Origin: Thermococcus sp. 2319x1
GTDB lineage: Archaea > Methanobacteriota_B > Thermococci > Thermococcales > Thermococcaceae
Reading direction: 5' to 3'
Assembly: GCF_001484685.1 (NCBI RefSeq)
Contig: NZ_CP012200.1
Location: 552,321 to 616,320, forward strand
DNA length: 64,000 nt
The notes below the pieces were generated by a model. That model made no database searches. It saw only the letters and a list, made by a program, of their open reading frames with translations, and was not told the origin of the DNA. The position numbers and the translations under genes are program-made. Positions 9,421 to 18,366 of this stretch are shown piece by piece (positions within the stretch are counted from its first letter, which is position 1; every line of letters starts with the position of its first letter).

Positions 9421-9930
9421 CTATTCCCTCGCATGCTTGAGTATGTGGTAGGCTTCTTTTTTGATAATTTCAAGCGCTGTTTTCACTGCGTTTAAGCTTC
9501 CAGGCAGGCAAAAGACAACTTTGCTCTCCTTGTCCCTTATTATTCCGGCTGTTGCCCTGCTTAAAACTGCGGCAGTTCCAATTTCTTCGTAGCTTTTTAG
9601 TCTAAACATTTCCCCAAAGCCAACAAGCTCTTTATCGAAGAGGGGTCTTAAGGCTTCAATTGTCACGTCTCTCCTTGTGATTCCGGTTCCTCCGGTGGTG
9701 ATTACAATGTCAGCCTTTTCGAGGGCTTCAATCACAGCCTTTATTATCCTGAGCTTCTCATCTGGTACAACTGTATAGTAAACGTTTTCATTTCCTTCCT
9801 TTTTCAGCTCCTCAATGATATAATAACCGCTTAAATCTTCCCTCTTTCCAAGACTTGCCGTGTCGCTAACTGTTACAACGGCGAACTTAAACTTTTTGGG
9901 TGCTTTGGCTTTGTGCTCTTCAACTCCCAT
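9421..9930 (-). CDS. moaB: Molybdopterin adenylyltransferase-type protein MoaB
   Basis: The 169-residue protein has the MoaB/MogA fold: FAVVTVSDTAS, the pterin-binding ITTGGTGITRRDVT, and the FCLPGSLNAVKTALE C-terminal block. Archaeal MoaB adenylylates molybdopterin before MoeA adds tungsten or molybdenum. It precedes moeA in the same orientation. The start ATG follows a GGTGTAAAATG context. Confidence 0.93.
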   Translation of the reverse strand: MGVEEHKAKAPKKFKFAVVTVSDTASLGKREDLSGYYIIEELKKEGNENVYYTVVPDEKLRIIKAVIEALEKADIVITTGGTGITRRDVTIEALRPLFDKELVGFGEMFRLKSYEEIGTAAVLSRATAGIIRDKESKVVFCLPGSLNAVKTALEIIKKEAYHILKHARE

Positions 9931-10039
9931 TTTACACCACCATTTAACATTCAGCTAAGAGGTTAATAACTTTTTTCAAAACCAGCTAAACGCTTGTGAA
10001 ATAGAGGGGAAACGGAGCTTTCCCCAGATATTTCTGATT
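9931..10039. other. Short spacer upstream of moaB
   Basis: This holds the probable promoter of the moaB-moeA pair on the minus strand (AT-rich, with TTAATAAC and TTAACATTC stretches). I see no other feature. Confidence 0.3.
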
Positions 10040-10653
10040 TTACATGAAACTCTCTTTAACCTCTTTTCTCCGAACCATTCTCCTGGGTATCATCAGCACT
10101 GCCGCGGTAGCGGAGCAAGGAACATTGACAAAGCAGCTTCGTACTGGGGTCCTGCTTTATCGGACATAAAATTCAAAGGCAAATGCCAAAAGGCCCATAA
10201 TACCCCGATTATCACACTGGAGACAAGTGCACTGTGATTTGCTTGAAGACGGGGCGATGCATACCCTCTCCAACCAAATTCCTCTTGAAGAGGGCCTCCT
10301 AGAAAGAGCATATATGCAAAATTTCCCAGAATCAATCAAGGCTTGGATAGCACACTCAGTTCAGAGGGGTTTTCTCCACTCCACATGAGTAGCAAAAGGG
10401 AAACACCTGTAATAAAAGGCATTAACAGAAAAATGGGGAGGTACCATACCTTTGGAAATCTGTAGTCTATCCCTTTTTTAAGTAACTTTAACACTCCTTC
10501 TTTCTCCCCATTCAGGTAAGTGAGGACAAAAGCAGCAACAGAGGGACCAAATGGCGCAAGGTACAGGCGATAATTCCATAAAACTTCAGGCATCCAGAAT
10601 ACCCATGACCATGCAAAAGCAATCCATTCAGCAAAATCACCAAGTGATATCAT
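10040..10653 (-). pseudogene. CPBP-family intramembrane protease gene, broken
   Basis: The N-terminal part (10336-10653) encodes four membrane segments up to LSVLSKP. An in-frame TGA follows, and the same frame then continues with LGNFAYMLFLGGPLQEEFGWRGYA, which contains the CPBP glutamate motif EExxxR, and a HLP motif. Later the frame leaves the family pattern, and a plausible C-terminus (VLMIPRRMVRRKE) appears in another frame ending at 10040. So there is one nonsense codon plus a deletion or frameshift. CPBP proteins are membrane glutamic proteases, often linked to peptide maturation or immunity. Confidence 0.7.
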
Positions 10654-10723
10654 AAAACCTTGGGGATAATCTTATAAGTCCCAATAAGATACATATCTAC
10701 ACATTAATACAGTGGTGAAAACA

Positions 10724-11911
10724 ATGAATGAACTCCTCTACCTTTTGCTTTCCTTTGGAATTATAATAGGGTTCATAAGACTGAAGGTGAATGTAGGAGT
10801 ATCCATATTTTTGGGTTCTCTCTTATTGGGAGTTCTCTTTGGATTGAAACCAAAGGACCTTCTGTTCTCCCTTTACACATCCTCCACCGAGTGGCAAACC
10901 TTAAGGCTCATTCTGATTATAGCCTTTATAATGGCCCTAACGAGCATCTTTTCCCAAATCGGATACCTCAAAATAATGGAGAGAGCAGCTAAGGAGCTGT
11001 TTCCATGTGAGAAATATTCTTTAGCCGCACTTCCAGCATTAATAGGGCTAATGCCGATGCCCGCCGGAGCCCTTGTTTCGGCCCCCATGATAGAGACCGT
11101 GGCTGACAAGCTCAATATCTCTCCGGAGAAAAAGACCCTCATTAACTACTGGTTCAGGCATATATGGGAGCACTCCTGGCCAATGTATCAGGCGATAATA
11201 ATCGCCTCGGCAATTCTAAGCATCTCTGTAAGAGAATTCAGCAGCAAGATGTTTCCATTAACAATACTCATGGCCATAATTGGGTATCTTTTCTTCCTTA
11301 GGCCTATAAAATCAGCAGATGATGAGAGGGGAAACATAAAAGAGGGACTGAAGCTGTTTCTTAAGAGCACGTATCCGATAATTGTGATCATCCTTATATC
11401 AATAGTTCTCGGCTACGACATGGTTTATGGGGCATTTATCGGCTTTTTGTCAGCGCTTATACCCCATTTTAAGAGAGTAAACAAAGAGGAGGTTATAAGA
11501 TATGCCCTCCAGCCAAAGATAATATTCCTCCTTCTATCGGTCATGTACTTTAAAAAGCTTCTTGAAGTTACAGGGGCCGTTGAAGCCCTCCCGGGGATTA
11601 TCCTAGAGCTAAACCTCCCAATAATGGCAGTAATAGTTTTGACTCCCTTTTTAGTTGGATTGATGACCGGTATAAGTTTCGCTTATGTGGGAATGACCTT
11701 TCCGTTGCTAGCACCGTTTTTTGGTAGCTTTGATAAAATTGCACTCGCGTACTTGAGCGGCTACATGGGGATGCTCTTCAGTCCAGTCCACCTGTGCTTA
11801 GTTTTCTCTGCAGAATACTACAAAGCCGACCTGGGAAAAGTTTACAGGGCGATGCTGATTCCCGGATTGGCTCTCTTCCTTCTCGGGGTTCTTTATATCT
11901 CTTTCCTCTAA
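10724..11911 (+). CDS. DUF401 family membrane protein
   Basis: This integral membrane protein of 395 residues has about ten helices. The block GLMPMPAGALVSAPMIE is the hallmark of DUF401, a family distantly related to citrate/gluconate-type permeases, and WFRHIWEHSWPMYQ is a second conserved part. It is probably a carboxylate transporter, but no substrate is known. ATG at 10724 is chosen because GGTG lies six bases before it; an upstream GTG start lacks a ribosome site. It begins 70 bp from the broken CPBP gene on the other strand. Confidence 0.85.
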   Translation: MNELLYLLLSFGIIIGFIRLKVNVGVSIFLGSLLLGVLFGLKPKDLLFSLYTSSTEWQTLRLILIIAFIMALTSIFSQIGYLKIMERAAKELFPCEKYSLAALPALIGLMPMPAGALVSAPMIETVADKLNISPEKKTLINYWFRHIWEHSWPMYQAIIIASAILSISVREFSSKMFPLTILMAIIGYLFFLRPIKSADDERGNIKEGLKLFLKSTYPIIVIILISIVLGYDMVYGAFIGFLSALIPHFKRVNKEEVIRYALQPKIIFLLLSVMYFKKLLEVTGAVEALPGIILELNLPIMAVIVLTPFLVGLMTGISFAYVGMTFPLLAPFFGSFDKIALAYLSGYMGMLFSPVHLCLVFSAEYYKADLGKVYRAMLIPGLALFLLGVLYISFL

Positions 11912-12138
11912 GCACCAGAAATGCTTTTTAAGTTCTTTAAGCCTCTCCAATACCCTTTCTTCCAAAAGAACATCCTTGGGGGCTAAGTTTATCTCATGGT
12001 TCATCCTCTCCCAGAGAGGATAGCCAGCGAATGTCCTTTTCTTTGGATGAAATCATGGGATATGTCCCAGCTTTGCAATTTTCTCTTTAACGTTTGTCTC
12101 GTCACCAACAGAAACTCCCTTTAGGGGTTTTAAGAATT
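11910..12138 (-). pseudogene. Unidentified gene fragment with in-frame TGA
   Basis: On the minus strand a frame reads GVSVGDETNVKEKIAKLGHIP, then TGA, then in the same frame FHPKKRTFAGYPLWERMNHE and a helical end rich in Glu, Leu and Lys. Composition and codon use look coding on both sides of the stop, but there is no start, and the 3' end runs into the DUF401 gene. I read it as a truncated, nonsense-interrupted relic. I do not recognise the family. Confidence 0.4.
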
Positions 12139-12154
12139 ATGGATGAGGCAAAGA

Positions 12155-12165
12155 GGTTATATAGG
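12155..12165 (+). promoter_or_regulatory. TATA box for the DUF835 gene
   Basis: GGTTATATAGG lies 30 to 39 bases before the ATG at 12194. The transcript would start about ten bases before the gene, just ahead of the GGGGGC ribosome site, so the leader is very short. Confidence 0.55.
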
Positions 12166-12193
12166 TGGGAGACCTAAATAGTAAGGGGGCTAT

Positions 12194-13249
12194 ATGAACC
12201 ACGCACTGCTACTCCTAGGACAGATATCCAGTCTCTCTGCAAAAATAGCCGGAGCCCTATTTCTCGCTTACATTTACTGGAAACACAAGCGAAAGCCCGC
12301 TCTCTGTTGGTCTCTCTCTTGGATGGCTGCTGCTTCTTCAATACTTTCCGACATAACCGGAAACATGTACATTGTTTCATTATCAGAGGCATTCTGGGCG
12401 ATGTTCCTATTCTATGGTGCAGTCCTTCTGCTGGAAGAAAAGGGAATCGCAAACATGGAAGTAGGAGTCCTGTCGGTAATTCCCGTCATAACAAGCCTAT
12501 ATGGCATTTTAATAGGCAATTTAGGTCACTCCTCTGACTGGTTTACACTTCTAGGTCTGCCCTATGCGGTTTCAGCTCTCTTCATAACATCTTCCGGACT
12601 TATGATACTCTCTCTCAGAGAGCTCTATGACAGCAAGGCATTATATTTAGGAGGGATTATCACACTCTACGGTCTCCACGAGCTTGATTATCCTGTTTTG
12701 AGACTTGTTGAGTGGTTCGCTCCAATAGGGTTTGTCCTCGGAGCAATATTTAGCATTCTATCTGCATACGTCATGATAAAATTCGTCTTTACTGAAGAGT
12801 TCATAAGGATTGAGAGGCCCCCAGTTGAGATGTATCTTAAGCCGGGAGTGATGATAATCGGGCCCGAGGAGTACAATACAATAAAAGAGAAGCTCGAAAA
12901 AGTGCCGGTATTGGCATTTATTAGAGACCTGCATGTCCCCGGGGGATGGAATGCTTTCTTCATAACGACCACGGGGGAAAGAAGTTCCATATTCCCCACT
13001 GATCTGGCAAAAATTGTTGATATGGCAGTTAGATATCTAAAAGAGGCAAAGGAGAAGGGATTTGAGGGAATAATCGTTATAGACTGTCCGGAATACTTGA
13101 AAACTTACAACGGTTTTGAAGCCCTCGTAAAATTCCTCGCTTCTCTAAAGGATTTCACAATTTTATACAACGGGGTTCTAATTCTGGTAATTGAGGAGGA
13201 AGCCTGGGAAAAAAGGGAGCTTAAAATCCTAAAAAGAGTTCTCACTTAA
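12194..13249 (+). CDS. Membrane protein with C-terminal DUF835 domain
   Basis: The 351 residues split into an N-terminal block of seven predicted membrane helices (to about 205) and a soluble C-terminal DUF835 domain. That domain has the pattern PGVMIIGPEEY, then FIRDLHVPGG, then GIIVIDCPEYLKTYNGFEALVKFL. DUF835 is nearly confined to Thermococcales and a few other archaea and resembles a nucleotide-binding or receiver-like fold, so a membrane sensor is possible. No partner gene is adjacent, and the function is unknown. Confidence 0.8.
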   Translation: MNHALLLLGQISSLSAKIAGALFLAYIYWKHKRKPALCWSLSWMAAASSILSDITGNMYIVSLSEAFWAMFLFYGAVLLLEEKGIANMEVGVLSVIPVITSLYGILIGNLGHSSDWFTLLGLPYAVSALFITSSGLMILSLRELYDSKALYLGGIITLYGLHELDYPVLRLVEWFAPIGFVLGAIFSILSAYVMIKFVFTEEFIRIERPPVEMYLKPGVMIIGPEEYNTIKEKLEKVPVLAFIRDLHVPGGWNAFFITTTGERSSIFPTDLAKIVDMAVRYLKEAKEKGFEGIIVIDCPEYLKTYNGFEALVKFLASLKDFTILYNGVLILVIEEEAWEKRELKILKRVLT

Positions 13250-13297
13250 TCCCAAAGATTTATAACTTTCCATCATTCAACCTCAAGAGGTGAAAGG

Positions 13298-13912
13298 ATG
13301 GGGATTGACAACATAATCGCAAAGCTGGCATCGGCTGGAGCTGATCTCAGCACTAGAAATGCAGTAAGAATGGCGCTCTCTTTAATAAGCGAGGATGAGG
13401 AGCTTACGGATCAAATATACGTGGAGATAAAGAACAAAGCGTACAAAGAAGACTTTGCAAAGGTGCCTGTTGAAAAGAGGGCTGTTTTCATCCCCCAGTG
13501 TTTAAGGAATGTAAAAGAATGCCCCGCAGAGTTTGGCGAATATGGGTGGAAATGCACAAAGTGTGGAAAGTGTTCAATTGGGAGTATAATTGAGTATGGT
13601 GAAGGGCTTGGCTACAAGCAGTTCTACATAGTCCCGGGTGGGAGTTTGGTAAAGAAGATATTAAAGGAGAAGGTCCCTAAAGGAGAAATAAAGGCTGCAT
13701 TGGGAATAGCATGCTGGCCTGAGCTTGCAGAAGCCAGTGAGAAGCTTTCCATTTTGAAGATTCCGCTTCAAGCCGTGCCTCTATTGAGAGCGGGGTGCAT
13801 AAACACCCTTGTTGACATTGAAAGGGTCAGGGTGGCCTTGGAGGTTGGCCTTACACAAGAAAGCAAAAATCCAGCATTTTCCACAGACATGAATCCCCAA
13901 CCGACTCTCTAA
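13298..13912 (+). CDS. DUF116 family protein
   Basis: The soluble protein has 204 residues. DUF116 members contain conserved cysteines likely to hold metal or an Fe-S cluster; here they include QCLRNVKECPA, WKCTKCGKC and later GIACWPEL and RAGCINTLVD. The reaction is unknown. GAGGTGAAAGG stands before the ATG. Its stop overlaps the stop of the convergent EamA gene by four bases. Confidence 0.85.
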   Translation: MGIDNIIAKLASAGADLSTRNAVRMALSLISEDEELTDQIYVEIKNKAYKEDFAKVPVEKRAVFIPQCLRNVKECPAEFGEYGWKCTKCGKCSIGSIIEYGEGLGYKQFYIVPGGSLVKKILKEKVPKGEIKAALGIACWPELAEASEKLSILKIPLQAVPLLRAGCINTLVDIERVRVALEVGLTQESKNPAFSTDMNPQPTL

Positions 13913-14742
13913 TGGCTTTCATTTCTTATTTCATTCCAGATCGCAGCCAAAATCAACAGGGCACCCAGATAACCTCTCAAGCTCAGGACTTCCCCGATAG
14001 TCAAAAACGCTGATATATGCCCAAAAATTGGTTCAGCGGAGTATATTAAGGCTGCTTTATGGGCTTTCGTTTCTTTCTGATACTTTACCTGAAGAGTGAA
14101 AGCAATTACCGTTGCAAAGACTCCCGTGTAAATAATGCCAAGCCACGGAGTTATCCCTACCGGAAGTGCAAATCCCTCAAAAATCAAGGCATAAATTGTC
14201 GAAAACACAAAGTTCCAAAATATCTGCCAAAAGGCAAGGCTGGGATAGTCTTTCTCCCCAAATTTCTGGACGAGGACTATCTGGAATGCAAATGAGATTG
14301 CACAAAGAACCGTCAACAGATCGCCATAGTTAAAACTTAAGCTCGCTCCTGAGATTAGATACAAACCAGCTATGGCAACACTCAAGGACAGAAAATCCCT
14401 TGCCTTCAGCTTATCACCTAGAAGAAAATAAGCTATAAAGGGCGTAAAAACCACATAAAGGGAAGTTATAAAAGCGGAGTTAGATGCGGAGGTGTATTTT
14501 AAACCCACTATCTGAAAACCATGCCCAAAAAAGAGGGTTGCCCCCAAAATAAACCCTTCAAAGAAGGTTTCGCTCTTTATGGCTTTCTTTCTAAAAGCAA
14601 AGAGCATGAGAAGAGAAGCTATTCCAAAACGGTAAGCCAAAAATAGGACTGGAGGAAGATAAGAAAGGCTAACTTTCATCGCCGGAAACGTGAAGCCCCA
14701 TATGACCGTAATCCCAAGAAGAATTAGCTCCGCCCTTTTCAT
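13909..14742 (-). CDS. EamA/DMT family transporter
   Basis: The 277-residue membrane protein has ten predicted helices in two EamA repeats, the usual size. Features include GITVIWGFTFPAMKVSL at the start of repeat 1 and YSAEPIFGHISAFLTIGE in repeat 2. Members export or import amino acids, sugars and other small metabolites; the substrate is not predictable. It is divergent from the ferredoxin-AOR operon. Confidence 0.9.
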   Translation of the reverse strand: MKRAELILLGITVIWGFTFPAMKVSLSYLPPVLFLAYRFGIASLLMLFAFRKKAIKSETFFEGFILGATLFFGHGFQIVGLKYTSASNSAFITSLYVVFTPFIAYFLLGDKLKARDFLSLSVAIAGLYLISGASLSFNYGDLLTVLCAISFAFQIVLVQKFGEKDYPSLAFWQIFWNFVFSTIYALIFEGFALPVGITPWLGIIYTGVFATVIAFTLQVKYQKETKAHKAALIYSAEPIFGHISAFLTIGEVLSLRGYLGALLILAAIWNEIRNESH

Positions 14743-14816
14743 GCTCCAATCTAAATTCCCTTACTTTTTAAGCGTTTTCCTTTAGACATAGGTTTAAGCG
14801 TTCTAATTTTCGTAAC

Positions 14817-14827
14817 CCTTATATAAA
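14817..14827 (+). promoter_or_regulatory. TATA box of the ferredoxin-AOR operon
   Basis: CCTTATATAAA lies about 30 to 40 bases before the ATG at 14856, with GGTGATACC as the ribosome site. It is the likely promoter for the dicluster ferredoxin and the tungstoenzyme downstream. Confidence 0.55.
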
Positions 14828-14855
14828 ATGAAGGCGTGTCATTTTTGGTGATACC

Positions 14856-15407
14856 ATGGGTGAGGAAGAAGCTTATGAAGTCCAAAAGGAGAGCGTTGAG
14901 CGGATATGGATTCTGATAACTCCCGATAGGTGCAGCGGTTGCAGGCTGTGTGAAGTTGCCTGTTCCCTTGAACACGAAGGAATCATATGGCCAGAGGCAT
15001 CAAGAATCAGGGTCTTTGAGCTTTTGCCCGGTGTTAACGTTCCACACACATGTGTTCAATGCCCGGACTATCCATGTGTAAATGCCTGCCCTACAAAGGC
15101 CCTTAGTGTTGATGAAAAGACAGGGGCAGTGCTTGTCGATGAAGCGAAGTGCATAGAGTGCGGGGCTTGTATAACAGCTTGCCCCGGGGATGTCCCGAGA
15201 ATTCCAGCTGGTAAAGGAAGCGTTGTCATATGCGACCTCTGCGGTGGAAATCCGAAGTGTGTTGAAGTTTGCCATGAGGCCGGGCACGATGCCCTAAAGA
15301 TTGTCACAGGAAACTACAGGCCTATCTTCAAGACATTTGCAAAGGATCCCGTGGAAAAGAGCTCTGAGATAGCGAAAAAGATCTTTGGAGAAGAGTTCCT
15401 GGGGTGA
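14856..15407 (+). CDS. 4Fe-4S dicluster-type ferredoxin partner of the tungstoenzyme
   Basis: This 183-residue polyferredoxin of the DmsB/HycB type has cysteine groups CSGCRLCEVAC, CVQCPDYPCVNAC, CIECGACITAC and CDLCGGNPKC, enough for four [4Fe-4S] clusters. The next gene, an AOR-family tungstoenzyme, starts within six bases of its stop. In Pyrococcus furiosus some members of this enzyme group are encoded beside such a protein, so it probably takes electrons from the oxidoreductase. There is no twin-arginine signal, so it acts in the cytosol. Confidence 0.88.
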   Translation: MGEEEAYEVQKESVERIWILITPDRCSGCRLCEVACSLEHEGIIWPEASRIRVFELLPGVNVPHTCVQCPDYPCVNACPTKALSVDEKTGAVLVDEAKCIECGACITACPGDVPRIPAGKGSVVICDLCGGNPKCVEVCHEAGHDALKIVTGNYRPIFKTFAKDPVEKSSEIAKKIFGEEFLG

Positions 15408-15412
15408 GTAAA

Positions 15413-17287
15413 ATGTATGCATACACTGGGAAGCTCCTTGATGTTGACTTAACAAGGGAAGAGATTAAGGAAGTTGAGCTTGAGGAAGAAACTCTAAGGA
15501 AGTTCTACGGGGGAAGAGGGCTTGGAACTTACCTCCTCTGGAAAGAGCTTGGAGACAGGTGGGAGAGCGTCGATCCCCTTGGCGAAGAAAACATTCTTCT
15601 AATCCTAAACGGACCTCTAACCGGTTACTACCCGGGCATGAAAACCGCTGTTGTTTCTAAATCCCCGGAGAGCAATGGTATTGTGGGGAGTGTTTTAAGC
15701 AGTGAGGTGGGATTAGAGCTCAAGGCATCGGGATACGATGGGATTATAGTCAGAGGAAAGGCAAAAACACCCGTCTACCTCTTCGTTTACAACGATACCG
15801 TAGAGATAAGGGATGCATCTAAGTACTGGGGCATGGGAGGCATTGAGCTTCATAAAACCCTCTTAAAGGAAGTGCACGAAGAGATAAGAAAAAAGGAAAT
15901 GCTGAAAGGGATCCCCAAAGAGCCCGCAATGATGTACATAGGCAAAGGAGGAGAGAATAAAGTTCGCTTTGCTGCAATAATGACAAAGCTCATGCATGCC
16001 GCAGGTTACGGTGGCTATGGAGCTGTTATGGGGAGCAAGAACCTCAAAGCGATAGTTGTAAAGGGAAGCAAATCCCTTCCAGAAGTTTACGACAAAGAAA
16101 AAATGAAATCCCTCCTCAGAGAGTTCTGGAAGGAGCTCTTCTCAATGACCACATTTAGGGAATGGGGCACCGGGGCTGGGGGCTATAGTGTAGGGCATGA
16201 CCGCTCAAGCGAGCCGATAAGAAACTGGCAGGAGGAATATCACAACAACGAGGAGATAAGTGTCGTTAACTTCGAAAATAGGGCATGGATAAAGAAGTAC
16301 TGGGCAGACTACGGCTGTCCAGTGAACTGTATGAAAATCTCCTACCTCCGTTATGGCGAATACAAGGGCTCAATAACGGATGCACCTGACTACGAGCTCC
16401 AAGCGTATATGGGAACCAACCTTGGAATATTCGAGCCTGAGAAGATCGTTTACCTCTCATACCTTGTGGACGAACTCGGCTTGGATGGGATAAACGCCGG
16501 AAACACCATGGGATTTGCAGCGGAGCTTTACCAGAGGGGGATCCTCACAAAGGAAGACATAGGATTTGAGCTCAACTGGGGTGATGAAAAGGCATTTGCA
16601 AAGCTTTTACAGCTAATAGCAGAGAAAGAGGGGATAGGAGAAATACTTGCAGAGGGAACCTACAGAGCAGCATTAAGGATTTCCGAGATGAAGGGAGTGG
16701 ATGCAACAAAATATGCAGTTCACGTGAAGGGAATCGGAGTAGGAGCCCATGGAATAAGGAGTGAGCTTGACTACACAAAAGACATAAGCTATGCAGTATC
16801 AGTCCAAGGGGGAGACCACACCTCAACTGCTGGCCTTCCAGCAAAGAGCTACGAGGGAGAAATGGTAAATGCCTTCTATGACTCAGCTGTTGTGTGTATG
16901 TTTGTCACAAGGCCCGGATTTGAGAGAATCCTTGAGTTTGGAAACGCCTTAACGGGATTTGACATAACCCCAGAGCAGTGGTTTAATGAAGTCGGCTTGA
17001 GGATAATCCATCTCCAGAGAATACTTTTACTCCTTGGCGGGCCAGACGTATACTGGGATCCAAGAAAAGACGATGACAATCCACCAAGATTCTACGAACC
17101 ACTACCAAGTGGCCCCGTTAGAGGAAAAGCTCCCAGCAGAGAGGAGATAAAATCAAAGGTCAGACAGTACTACGAGGAAATTGGCTACGACGAGAATGGA
17201 ATTCCAAAAGAGGAAGTTCTTGAAGAACTCGGCTTAAGCGAGGCAAAGAGGGAAGTTAAGAGAATCAAAAAGCGCTTAAACCTTTAA
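15413..17287 (+). CDS. Tungsten-containing aldehyde:ferredoxin oxidoreductase family enzyme
   Basis: The 624-residue enzyme of the AOR/FOR/WOR family oxidises an aldehyde, or a related substrate, with a tungstopterin and one [4Fe-4S] cluster. Features are FYGGRGLGTYLL, the pterin-binding GPLTGYYPGMKTAV, the HAAGYGGYGAVMGSKNLKA block and a C-terminal RIIHLQRILLLLGG. In the cluster motif the first Cys of C-x2-C-x3-C is Asp (ADYGCPVNC), with a later Cys in AVVCMFVT. The ATG at 15413 follows GGGGTGAGTAAA. Length and partner gene fit the WOR4/WOR5 branch better than classical AOR, FOR or GAPOR, but the substrate is not certain. Confidence 0.9.
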   Translation: MYAYTGKLLDVDLTREEIKEVELEEETLRKFYGGRGLGTYLLWKELGDRWESVDPLGEENILLILNGPLTGYYPGMKTAVVSKSPESNGIVGSVLSSEVGLELKASGYDGIIVRGKAKTPVYLFVYNDTVEIRDASKYWGMGGIELHKTLLKEVHEEIRKKEMLKGIPKEPAMMYIGKGGENKVRFAAIMTKLMHAAGYGGYGAVMGSKNLKAIVVKGSKSLPEVYDKEKMKSLLREFWKELFSMTTFREWGTGAGGYSVGHDRSSEPIRNWQEEYHNNEEISVVNFENRAWIKKYWADYGCPVNCMKISYLRYGEYKGSITDAPDYELQAYMGTNLGIFEPEKIVYLSYLVDELGLDGINAGNTMGFAAELYQRGILTKEDIGFELNWGDEKAFAKLLQLIAEKEGIGEILAEGTYRAALRISEMKGVDATKYAVHVKGIGVGAHGIRSELDYTKDISYAVSVQGGDHTSTAGLPAKSYEGEMVNAFYDSAVVCMFVTRPGFERILEFGNALTGFDITPEQWFNEVGLRIIHLQRILLLLGGPDVYWDPRKDDDNPPRFYEPLPSGPVRGKAPSREEIKSKVRQYYEEIGYDENGIPKEEVLEELGLSEAKREVKRIKKRLNL

Positions 17288-17359
17288 CCTTTTCTTTCAA
17301 ACTTTTGGTTTTGATGAACTTTTTAAGGCTTTATTGTCAAAAAATATGCGGTGAGTGTT

Positions 17360-17791
17360 ATGGTAGACTATAAAGACATGACAATCAAAGTTATAGGGGA
17401 GAGAATTTCTCCAACAAAAATGAAGGTCAAAGCCGGGAATTTTGAGATTACAATAGACAAACTCGGCGGGGAAGCCCCAAGCCCGTTAGATTACACCCTC
17501 GCAGCCCTTGCAGGATGTTTAAATATCGTCGCAACCCTTGTAGCCAAAGACATGGGGATGGAAATTGAAGATCTGAGTGTTGAAGTTGAAGGAGTTTTCA
17601 ATCCCGAAAAACTCTACGGCAAAGGAACTCAAAGAGCTGGCTACAAAGAGATCAAGGCCAAAATTAAAGTGAAAACTGATGCTGATGAAGAGACCCTCAA
17701 GAAGTGGCTCGAACAAGTTGAGGAACGCTGTCCAGTTAGCGATAATTTGGCAAATCCAACCCCAACAAAGGTTGAATTTGAGAAGTGCTGA
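17360..17791 (+). CDS. OsmC-family peroxiredoxin-like protein
   Basis: At 143 residues this has the usual size for OsmC/Ohr proteins. Both redox cysteines are present: LAGCLNIVATL in the central helix and ERCPVSDNL near the end. These proteins reduce organic hydroperoxides or persulfides. ATG at 17360 is preferred over the upstream GTG because GGTGAG lies five bases before it. It stands between the tungstoenzyme and the small acidic paralogue. A link with aldehyde or oxidative stress is plausible but unproven. Confidence 0.88.
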   Translation: MVDYKDMTIKVIGERISPTKMKVKAGNFEITIDKLGGEAPSPLDYTLAALAGCLNIVATLVAKDMGMEIEDLSVEVEGVFNPEKLYGKGTQRAGYKEIKAKIKVKTDADEETLKKWLEQVEERCPVSDNLANPTPTKVEFEKC

Positions 17792-17834
17792 AAGTTTTTA
17801 AGCTCTTATCTTTACCCTTTTTCTGGTGAAGTTA

Positions 17835-18161
17835 ATGTGGCGTGAAAAGCTTAAGCAGGGGTTCCTTGAAAACGACAAGCTCATGATTGAGCTCAGCATA
17901 GGGGGAGAATGTGGAGAATGGTTCCCGAGCCTGGCTTTATACGATAAAGAAAACGATAGCTGGTATTACTTTGACAACGACATCCCTCCGGGATCTACTG
18001 AAGAGGAGGCATTAGAAAATGCCATCGAGTTCTTTGAAAAAATGATTATAGGCCTGGAAGAGCCCAAAATAAAGAGCTCTCCCCTAAAAGAAGCCCCTGA
18101 GGAGATATATCTAAAGTTTAAGCATTTCCTGGAGGAGTTAAGAAATGAGGATAAAGGTTAG
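17835..18161 (+). CDS. Small acidic protein, Thermococcales family (paralogue of 6494-6823)
   Basis: The 108-residue soluble acidic protein starts at the ATG at 17835 with GGTGAAG in front. It shares its plan with the product at 6494: an N-terminal helix, an ELSIGGECGEW strand, a YDKENDSWYYFDND segment and the C-terminal SSPLKEAPEEIYLKF block. It overlaps moaD by 17 bases, which implies co-translation. The context suggests a role in metal-cofactor or tungstoenzyme biology, but there is no direct evidence. Confidence 0.65.
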   Translation: MWREKLKQGFLENDKLMIELSIGGECGEWFPSLALYDKENDSWYYFDNDIPPGSTEEEALENAIEFFEKMIIGLEEPKIKSSPLKEAPEEIYLKFKHFLEELRNEDKG

Positions 18162-18366
18162 GCTCTATGGTGAGCTTGCTCTAAAATATGGTGCGGAGGT
18201 TGAGCTGGAGGTTGAAGATGGAACAACTATCGGGGATGTCCTCAAAATTTTGAAAATAAGTGATTCGGAGCACCATTTAATTTTGAATGAAAGAAAAGTT
18301 TCAAAAGACCACCCACTAAGCGATGGAGATACCTTAAAGGTTCTCCCGGTAGTTTACGGAGGCTAG
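18145..18366 (+). CDS. moaD: MoaD/ThiS-like small sulfur carrier
   Basis: The 73-residue ubiquitin-fold protein ends in YGG, the terminus that is adenylylated and thiocarboxylated to donate sulfur to molybdopterin or to modify proteins (SAMP-like). MRIKVRLYGELALKYG and DGDTLKVLPVVYGG are typical. It is translationally coupled to the acidic protein upstream. With moeA, moaB and the tungstoenzyme in the window, a role in tungstopterin synthesis is the best guess; conjugation to proteins is the alternative. Confidence 0.85.
   Translation: MRIKVRLYGELALKYGAEVELEVEDGTTIGDVLKILKISDSEHHLILNERKVSKDHPLSDGDTLKVLPVVYGG

Noticed and set aside
10336-10338. In-frame TGA as a selenocysteine codon
   Set aside because: CPBP proteins have no Cys/Sec at this place, no SECIS-like hairpin is seen, and the gene is also broken downstream.
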